Source of the DNA: Halorientalis persicus
Lineage (GTDB): Archaea; Halobacteriota; Halobacteria; Halobacteriales; Haloarculaceae
Reading direction: 5' to 3'
Length of the DNA: 64,000 bases
NCBI RefSeq assembly: GCF_900110215.1
Contig: NZ_FOCX01000002.1
Coordinates: 62,001-126,000, forward strand
How positions within the stretch are numbered: position 1 is the stretch's first letter; the number at the start of each line of letters is the position of its first letter. The notes below the pieces were generated by a model. That model was not told the DNA's origin and ran no database searches. It was given only the letters and a program-made list of their open reading frames with translations. Shown here one piece after another: positions 58,546-64,000 of the stretch. A program made the translations under genes and the position numbers.

Positions 58546-59838
58546 ATGTTCGGGACGGACCGTCGGGTGCTGGTGCTCGCGCTAGCACGCATGGCCGACG
58601 CGGTCGCCAACTCGTTTCTGATCGTCGTCCTGCCGCTGTTTATCGCCAGCGGCGGCGTCGACATCTCGGGACTGGTCGGAACCAGCGTCCCGGTCGTCGG
58701 TCTGGCGGTCACCGAGGAACTCCTGATCGGCGTCGTCCTCTCGCTCTTTGGCCTGCTCAACAGCTTCGGCCAGCCCTTCACCGGGCGGCTCTCCGACCGG
58801 ACGGGGAAACGGAAGCTGTACGTCCTGCTGGGGCTGGCACTGCTGGCGGTCGCGTCGCTGGGCTACCTGTACACGGACAGTTACACCGTCATCGTCGTCC
58901 TCCGGATGCTCCAGGGCGTCGGCGCAGCGTTCACGATTCCCTGTACCATCGCGCTGGTGAACGAACTCGCCACCGAGACCAGCCGCGGCGGGAACTTCGG
59001 CGTGTTCAACACCTTCCGCCTGCTCGGGTTCGGGTTCGGGCCTGTCGTCGCCGGCACGGTCGTCGAGGCCGGCCCCTACCGGTTCCCGGTCGTCGGCGGT
59101 CTCTCGGGGTTCGACGCGGCCTTTCTGGTCGCCGTCGTGGGTGCCCTGGTGAGTTTCGGACTGGTGAGTCTCCTGGTCTCGGACCCCGAAGAGACGAACG
59201 CGACCGCGGGCGACGAACTGGGGCTCGCCATCCGGGACCCGAACGGCCGGCACCTGCTCGACCCGGTCTTCGCCATCGCGGTCGCGACGCTGTGTCTCTC
59301 GGTCGGCATCGCCCTCTTTGCCACCCTGCAGGGCCGAATCAACGCCCGGCTCGGGCAGGCACCGGTCCTCTTTGGCCTCCAGTTCGCGGCGGTCGTCATC
59401 GCCAACGTCGTCTTCCAGATCCCCATCGGCCGGGCCAGCGACAGGTACGGGCGCAGACCCTTCCTGCTGGTCGGGTCGGCCCTGCTCGCGCCCGCGGTTC
59501 TCGCGCAGGGACTCGTGACGACACCGGCCGGAATGCTCGCCGCCCGGACGCTCCACGGCGTCGCTGTCGGGATGGTGTACGCGCCGGGGCTGGCGCTGGC
59601 CGGCGACCTCACCGGCGAGGGTCAGTCCGGGACCCAGCTGTCCCTGCTGACGATGGCCTTCGGTCTCGGGACGGCCCTCGGACCCCTCCTGTCGGGCTAT
59701 CTCGTCCGCTTTGGCTTCGTCGTGCCGTTCGCGTTCGGCGGTGCACTCGGACTGGTCGCGCTGCTCCTGGTCTACACGCAGGTCGAGGAGACGCTCCCGG
59801 ATGCCGGCGGGGCGGCCGAGGCGGTCCCGCAGGACTGA
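58546..59838 (+). CDS. Major facilitator superfamily transporter
   Basis: A 430-residue protein with 12 predicted helices. The MFS loop 2-3 motif is GRLSDRTGKRKL and the second-half equivalent GRASDRYGRRPF. Drug/sugar export is plausible, but there is no context to fix the substrate. An ATG at 58546 is preferred (MFGTDRRVLVLAL); a start four codons earlier is possible. The 140-nt space to TFS is a divergent promoter region. Confidence 0.85.
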   Translation: MFGTDRRVLVLALARMADAVANSFLIVVLPLFIASGGVDISGLVGTSVPVVGLAVTEELLIGVVLSLFGLLNSFGQPFTGRLSDRTGKRKLYVLLGLALLAVASLGYLYTDSYTVIVVLRMLQGVGAAFTIPCTIALVNELATETSRGGNFGVFNTFRLLGFGFGPVVAGTVVEAGPYRFPVVGGLSGFDAAFLVAVVGALVSFGLVSLLVSDPEETNATAGDELGLAIRDPNGRHLLDPVFAIAVATLCLSVGIALFATLQGRINARLGQAPVLFGLQFAAVVIANVVFQIPIGRASDRYGRRPFLLVGSALLAPAVLAQGLVTTPAGMLAARTLHGVAVGMVYAPGLALAGDLTGEGQSGTQLSLLTMAFGLGTALGPLLSGYLVRFGFVVPFAFGGALGLVALLLVYTQVEETLPDAGGAAEAVPQD

Positions 59839-59880
59839 CCGGCCGGTGGGCCCAGCGCCACCGGGACAACAGCTATCACC

Positions 59881-60447
59881 GTGCCGTCACTTGAGACAGG
59901 CGTGAGCCAGATCGCACAGCTCTCGGAACTGGTAGTGGGGTCGTTCGAGGCGTTCGTCGCCGGTCTCGTCGGTGCGATCCCCCAGTTGCTCGGGGGCCTC
60001 GTCTTCGTCGTCCTCGCGTATATCGGTATCAAGGTCGTGACGACCGTTCTCCGGTCGGTCCTGTCCAGAACCACGCCCAGAGAGCAGGGACTCGTCGTCG
60101 ATCTGGTCGTCCTGATCGTCAGCATCTTTCTGTGGTTCGGGGCCGGCCTCGCATTGCTGAACATCGTCGGTCTCGGCGACCTCGCGGCGAGTCTCGGGAC
60201 CGCCGTCGGCTTCATCGCACTGGGGGTCTCCTATGCCCTCTCGGAGATGATCGAGGACACCGTCGCCGGCGTCTACCTGCTCCGGGACCCCGACTTCAAC
60301 CCCGGAGACACCGTGACGATGACCGCCGGGACGGGCGTCGTCGCCGAGATCGGGCTCCGGAAGAGTCGGTTCGACCTGGAGAACGGCGACCGACTGGTGG
60401 TCGCCAACAGGGACGTGGAGAAAAAGTGGACGAAAACGGCGGAGTGA
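59881..60447 (+). CDS. MscS-like membrane protein
   Basis: A 188-residue protein of the mechanosensitive-channel type. Helices at about residues 30-60 (PQLLGGLVFVVLAYIGIKVV), 73-95 (VVDLVVLIVSIFLWFGAGLALL) and the pore-like SLGTAVGFIALGVSYALSEM (Gly/Ala pattern) lead to a short beta domain (DFNPGDTVTMTAGTGVVAEIGLRKSRF). The large C-terminal cage of full MscS is absent. It starts at GTG 59881 or the GTG at 59902. Confidence 0.75.
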   Translation: MPSLETGVSQIAQLSELVVGSFEAFVAGLVGAIPQLLGGLVFVVLAYIGIKVVTTVLRSVLSRTTPREQGLVVDLVVLIVSIFLWFGAGLALLNIVGLGDLAASLGTAVGFIALGVSYALSEMIEDTVAGVYLLRDPDFNPGDTVTMTAGTGVVAEIGLRKSRFDLENGDRLVVANRDVEKKWTKTAE

Positions 60448-60473
60448 CGGACACCTGACGGGCGGTGACGGAC

Positions 60474-61367
60474 TCAGTTGTTGGCCTGCCAGTCGTCGCA
60501 GGCTTCCATATCCGACATGACCTCCGTGTGGAGGGTGCAGGCCGGCCGGATCTCGCCGTCGGCCCGGACGTACTGGAAGTGCTCGCAGTTGCCACAGTAG
60601 GCGTCGGGCTGGCCGCGGGTCTCGGCGGCCTCGACGACCTCGTCGGGGACCGGTTCGGCGTCGTCCATCCCGCTCCCCTGGGCGGCCGCACCGCCGTCGC
60701 TCGCGGCGGTCTGGCCGCCGGACGGAGGGGTCGTCTCCTCGCGTGCGTAGAGCACGTCACCCTCGTCGGCGCTGTTGGTCTGGGTCTCGACTTCACCGTC
60801 CGGGTTCTGCCCGAACAGGCCGATACCACCCAGTCCAGGGACGGAGCCGGAGACTTCCAGGATGCGGGTGGTTCCCTCCTCGGTCACCTCCATGCGGACC
60901 GTGCCGCCGGGGTCGGTGCGGGTCTTGAAGTTGGCGACGGCGACGAACAGGCACCAGAACAGCGTGATCGTCCCGAGGAAGTAGACGACGACCACGGGCA
61001 GGGTGAGGTCCGGGCCGGTCCCGGAGCCGACCCACTGGTAGGGGTAGGCCTCCCGGAAGAGGACGACGCCGAACACGGAGAGGCTCGCGCCGATCACGGC
61101 CGCCGCCCGGGCGCGCCGCGAGGCGGGGAGGACGGCGAAGCTCCCGAGGAACGCCGCGGGCAACCCCAGGCCCGCGAGGACGCCGGCCAGTTCCCGCGCA
61201 CCGAAGGTCGTGAGGCCGAGCTGGTCGGCCAGTCCCGTCGTCGCGACGACGATGGCGGTGACGACCATCACTGCTCCGAGACCGAACAGCGACAGGCCGA
61301 GGAATCGCCGGCGTCGACCCGCGACGCCGCCGACGCCGCCGTCGTAGACGTCCGTCAGGTTTGCCAT
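60474..61367 (-). CDS. Membrane protein with C-terminal cysteine motif
   Basis: A 297-residue protein. The first 150 residues hold about four helices, including FLGLSLFGLGAVMVVTAIVV. The C-terminal tail has CGNCEHFQYVRADGEIRPACTLHTEVMSDMEACDDW, with four Cys (CxxC-x15-C-x11-C) that may form a metal site. An acidic linker separates the two. Similar proteins are conserved in haloarchaea but uncharacterised. ATG 61367 (MANLTDVYDGG) is used. Confidence 0.75.
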   Translation of the reverse strand: MANLTDVYDGGVGGVAGRRRRFLGLSLFGLGAVMVVTAIVVATTGLADQLGLTTFGARELAGVLAGLGLPAAFLGSFAVLPASRRARAAAVIGASLSVFGVVLFREAYPYQWVGSGTGPDLTLPVVVVYFLGTITLFWCLFVAVANFKTRTDPGGTVRMEVTEEGTTRILEVSGSVPGLGGIGLFGQNPDGEVETQTNSADEGDVLYAREETTPPSGGQTAASDGGAAAQGSGMDDAEPVPDEVVEAAETRGQPDAYCGNCEHFQYVRADGEIRPACTLHTEVMSDMEACDDWQANN

Positions 61368-61427
61368 GCGGGGCGGTACGTGACCAGTCCACAAAACAAC
61401 CCGTCAGACACGCGGCAGACGGCCCGG

Positions 61428-62336
61428 TCAGTATCCCCGGAGCGTCTCGACACTGATCGGGACGTAGTGGTTGTCGCCCTCGATTTTCGGGCCATCCGGT
61501 GAGACTCTGAGGTGGTATTGATGGTCCGCATCGACCGAGTACACCAGCGTGCCGCTGACTTCTTCACCGGGTTCGAGGCGGATGTCGTTCTCGTAGATGT
61601 GAAACACATCGTTGTCGACGCCCGGGTCGTACCCGACGACATCCGCCCGGAAGCTCGGAGAGTACACGTCGTCGTGGTCGGCGGTGACGAGTGCGACGAC
61701 GCCCCCGCTCCGTCCCTCGACCATGACCGAATCGTTGCCGACGTTCTCGAAGGTCACGGACACGAGGAGAAACACCTCGTCGGTGGGTGTCATGGGCGTC
61801 GAGTCGCCGACGGGGTCGGCACCCAGGAGCGCTCGCGCGCCGGTGACGTTGGCCCGGAGCTTCCCGTCTTCGTGTGCGTTCACGACGAACGACTCGTTCA
61901 TCTCGTGGGTGACGTTCCCGCGCTCGGCGTCCGTGTCAACGTCGATAGCGACGAGCCACATCGAGGACGCCGCCGCGACGAGGACGACGACCGCGACCAC
62001 CGGTCCGCGAAGTTCGACGCCCCCGCGCCGTTGGAGTTGCTCCCGGACCGGTGGGAGTGCGAGCAGTCCCGCGCCCACGGCGAGCGCGCCGGGGAGCGGG
62101 AGCTTCTGTGCGGTGACGAGCCCGAACAGGACGAGAAAGACGCCCACACACCAGACCACGAGTCGCCGCGCGGAAACGTCGATCCGCAGTCGTCGTCGCG
62201 TCGGCGGGAAGACGTACAGCCCCAGCAACAGGATGACGACACCGACCGGCGGTGCGCCGATCAGCGAGAGTGCGCCGAGTGCGAGCAACACCAGTCCGCC
62301 GACGTATGCCAGCCGTCCTTTGAGATTCCAACGCAC
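61428..62336 (-). CDS. Membrane protein with extracellular DUF4352-like domain
   Basis: A 302-residue protein. Four or five helices lie in residues 1-130 (LAYVGGLVLLALGALSLIG, VGVVILLLGLYVF, LVVWCVGVFLVLFGLV, VVAVVVLVAAASSMWLVAI). The rest is beta-rich and looks like an exported ligand-binding sandwich (VTFENVGNDSVMVEGRSG, LEPGEEVSGTLVYSVD), the pattern of DUF4352-type domains. Function unknown. Confidence 0.7.
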   Translation of the reverse strand: MRWNLKGRLAYVGGLVLLALGALSLIGAPPVGVVILLLGLYVFPPTRRRLRIDVSARRLVVWCVGVFLVLFGLVTAQKLPLPGALAVGAGLLALPPVREQLQRRGGVELRGPVVAVVVLVAAASSMWLVAIDVDTDAERGNVTHEMNESFVVNAHEDGKLRANVTGARALLGADPVGDSTPMTPTDEVFLLVSVTFENVGNDSVMVEGRSGGVVALVTADHDDVYSPSFRADVVGYDPGVDNDVFHIYENDIRLEPGEEVSGTLVYSVDADHQYHLRVSPDGPKIEGDNHYVPISVETLRGY

Positions 62337-62502
62337 GGGCGAAGGTGGCGTATCCGGCGACTAAAAGCCTGTTACTCGGTGTTCGCGCCGTCCGGGTGCG
62401 ACTGACGCCCGGTACGCGTCCTCGCATCGACCCGGGAGTGACTGCCGACAAACCGAAGGGCCACGGGGTGAAACCCACGGGCACTGGGGACTACAGTTCA
62501 GT

Positions 62503-63750
62503 ATGGTCACAGCGCTCGTCGTCGTCGGCTTGCTCGTCGCAGCGTTCGTCGGGTACAACATCGGTGGCTCGTCGACCGGGGTCGCGTTCGGCCCGGCGGT
62601 CGGCAGTCGGATCGTGCGGAAGACCACTGCGGCGGCGCTTTTCACCCTCTTTGCATTCGTCGGGGCCTGGACCGTCGGGCGCAACGTCATCGACACCATG
62701 AGCGACGGGATCGTCCCCGCCGCGCAGTTCTCACCGACGGCCAGCGTGGGCGTTCTCTTTTTTACCGGGCTCGCACTCCTGATCTCGAACATCTATGGCG
62801 TCCCCGCTTCCACGTCGATGACCGCGGTCGGTGCCATCGTCGGGCTGGGGCTGGCGACCGGGACGCTCGACGCGGCACTGATGTTCACCATCGTCTCGGC
62901 GTGGATCGTCGCGCCGCTGATCGGCTTCGGTGTCGGTGCCGCCATCGGCCGCTATCTCTACCCCCACCTGGACGCCAGGCTCTCCTTTGGCCGGATGCGC
63001 GACCCGCTGTTGCGAATCGACCGGTCCGGATTCGTCCCGCGGCCCGGACTCAACGAGAACGCCTCCACGCGGGACCTGATCGGTGCCGCCCTCGTCCTCG
63101 TGATCGCCTGTTACATGGGCTTCTCGGCAGGGGCCTCGAACGCGGCCAACGCCGTCGCACCGCTGGTCGGCAACGGCTCGATCACCATGAACCAGGGCAT
63201 CCTGCTGGCGGTCGGAACTATCGGCCTCGGCGGGTTCACCATCGCCCGGCGGACGCTGGCGACCGTCGGCAACGACATCACCGACCTGCCGATTCTGGCG
63301 GCACTGATCGTCTCGCTCGTCGGCGCGACGATCATCACCGTCCTCTCACAGCTGGGGATCCCGGCGAGTCTCGCGGTGAGTACCACCTGCTGTATCATCG
63401 GCCTGGGCTGGGGCCGGGCCAGCCGGACCGCGACGCTGGCGGAGCTGGCGAAGCCGACACCACCGGGCGAAGGGGAGACGGACCTCGCCACGGGGTCGCT
63501 CGCCACCTCGCCGGCCGGCGAGGAGAGTGCCGGGCCGACGGTCGGGCAACTCGCGACCGGCGAGGCCGAAGCGCCGACCGAACCCCCGGAGAACCCCGAC
63601 ATTCCCGGGATCGGGAACGAAGCGCCCGAGGAAGTGACCGCCGAGAGCCTGTTCGATCCGGCGGCCACGGCCCGGATCGTCACGCTGTGGATCCTCTCGC
63701 CCGTGGTGTCGGTCGTGGGCTCGTACATCCTGTTCGCCCTGCTGCTGTGA
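62503..63750 (+). CDS. pit: Inorganic phosphate transporter (PiT family)
   Basis: A 415-residue phosphate permease of the PiT/SLC20 type. Both inverted-repeat signatures are present: the N-terminal FVGYNIGGSSTGVAFGPAVG and the C-terminal CYMGFSAGASNAANAVAPLVG, with the matching ISNIYGVPASTSMTAVGAIVGLG. The central loop has an acidic low-complexity insert. The adjacent universal stress protein gene starts 37 nt later. Confidence 0.9.
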   Translation: MVTALVVVGLLVAAFVGYNIGGSSTGVAFGPAVGSRIVRKTTAAALFTLFAFVGAWTVGRNVIDTMSDGIVPAAQFSPTASVGVLFFTGLALLISNIYGVPASTSMTAVGAIVGLGLATGTLDAALMFTIVSAWIVAPLIGFGVGAAIGRYLYPHLDARLSFGRMRDPLLRIDRSGFVPRPGLNENASTRDLIGAALVLVIACYMGFSAGASNAANAVAPLVGNGSITMNQGILLAVGTIGLGGFTIARRTLATVGNDITDLPILAALIVSLVGATIITVLSQLGIPASLAVSTTCCIIGLGWGRASRTATLAELAKPTPPGEGETDLATGSLATSPAGEESAGPTVGQLATGEAEAPTEPPENPDIPGIGNEAPEEVTAESLFDPAATARIVTLWILSPVVSVVGSYILFALLL

Positions 63751-63786
63751 CCCAACACGTTTGTCGCCACCCGTCGTAGGGACCGT

Positions 63787-64000
63787 ATGGACGTACTCGT
63801 CCCCATGGACGACTCCGAGATGGCCGAACACGCCCTCGAATACGCACTCGACGTGTTCGACGACGCCGAGATCACCGTACTGACGGTCGTCGGCGAGCCG
63901 TCGATCATGTGGGGTGAGGCGGCGGCGATCGCGATCGCCGACGATATGCAGGAAGCGGCCGAGGAACACGGCCAGACGGTCGCGGACCGGGCCGGCGAGA
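63787..64000 (+). CDS. Universal stress protein (partial)
   Basis: The frame opens MDVLVPMDDSEMAEHALEYAL, the standard UspA start (beta-strand, then V-P-x-D-D-S), and is open to the end of the window. The C-terminal half, including the GxSGSxS-type ATP motif, lies beyond base 64000. The pairing with a phosphate transporter is seen in other haloarchaea. Confidence 0.82.
   Translation, partial: MDVLVPMDDSEMAEHALEYALDVFDDAEITVLTVVGEPSIMWGEAAAIAIADDMQEAAEEHGQTVADRAGE

Noticed and set aside
1-64000. Provirus, plasmid or defence island
   Set aside because: No integrase, capsid, terminase, restriction-modification, toxin-antitoxin or cas genes were seen; the genes are ordinary chromosomal ones.

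Overview
The window is chromosomal DNA from an extremely halophilic archaeon (class Halobacteria). The GC-rich sequence encodes very acidic proteins. Many genes start 25-30 nt downstream of a TATA-like box, as in leaderless haloarchaeal transcripts. Diagnostic genes are archaeal: glycerol-1-phosphate dehydrogenase, aCPSF1/FttA, transcription factor S, archaeal NAC, TrmI, FolC-FolP and PurN-PurH fusions, and HTH_10 (Bat-type) regulators. I see no rRNA, tRNA, CRISPR array, intact transposon or provirus. The genus cannot be fixed from sequence alone.

Layout. 1-10 kb: end of a sugar nucleotidylyltransferase, Dph6, DUF373 and SppA membrane proteins, a Tat lipoprotein, a coiled-coil protein, a GH2-like protein with an altered active site, DUF371, endonuclease III carrying a repeat-derived insertion, and a phosphotransferase. 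10-21 kb: cupin, aCPSF1, a DICT/HTH pair, ProS, and a full-length glutamate synthase. 21-36 kb: zinc ribbon and small membrane proteins, a histidine kinase, an epimerase, EgsA, an ABC-2 transporter, an S9 peptidase next to an apparent IS200/IS605 end relic, a glycosyltransferase, a CoA-transferase, and FolCP.

35.6-43.3 kb is the most interesting part. It holds an HTH_10 regulator and a diiron protein with every R2lox hallmark: six metal ligands plus the Val/Tyr ether cross-link pair. These are followed by a small acidic protein, a plant-type [2Fe-2S] ferredoxin, two SCP2-type lipid-binding proteins and two acyl-CoA dehydrogenases that carry Asp where the usual catalytic Glu sits. Four promoters here share one element (consensus CCTC-RYAT-NN-GACGGG) about 10 bp downstream of the TATA box, and two weaker copies lie nearby. 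I read this as one regulon for oxidising a hydrophobic acyl or isoprenoid substrate. The gene identities and the motif are seen; the pathway is inference.

43-54 kb: PurNH, PurB, a second HTH_10 regulator, and a tight lysine operon dapA-dapB-dapD-lysA-dapF-dapE (succinylase route to DAP and lysine) with overlapping stop and start codons. 54-64 kb: NYN protein, PUA protein, a hairpin-rich repeat, NAC, TrmI, TFS, an MFS transporter, an MscS-like protein, two membrane proteins, a PiT phosphate transporter, and the start of a universal stress protein.

Four convergent gene pairs end in a shared CTAG, so that both stop codons overlap.
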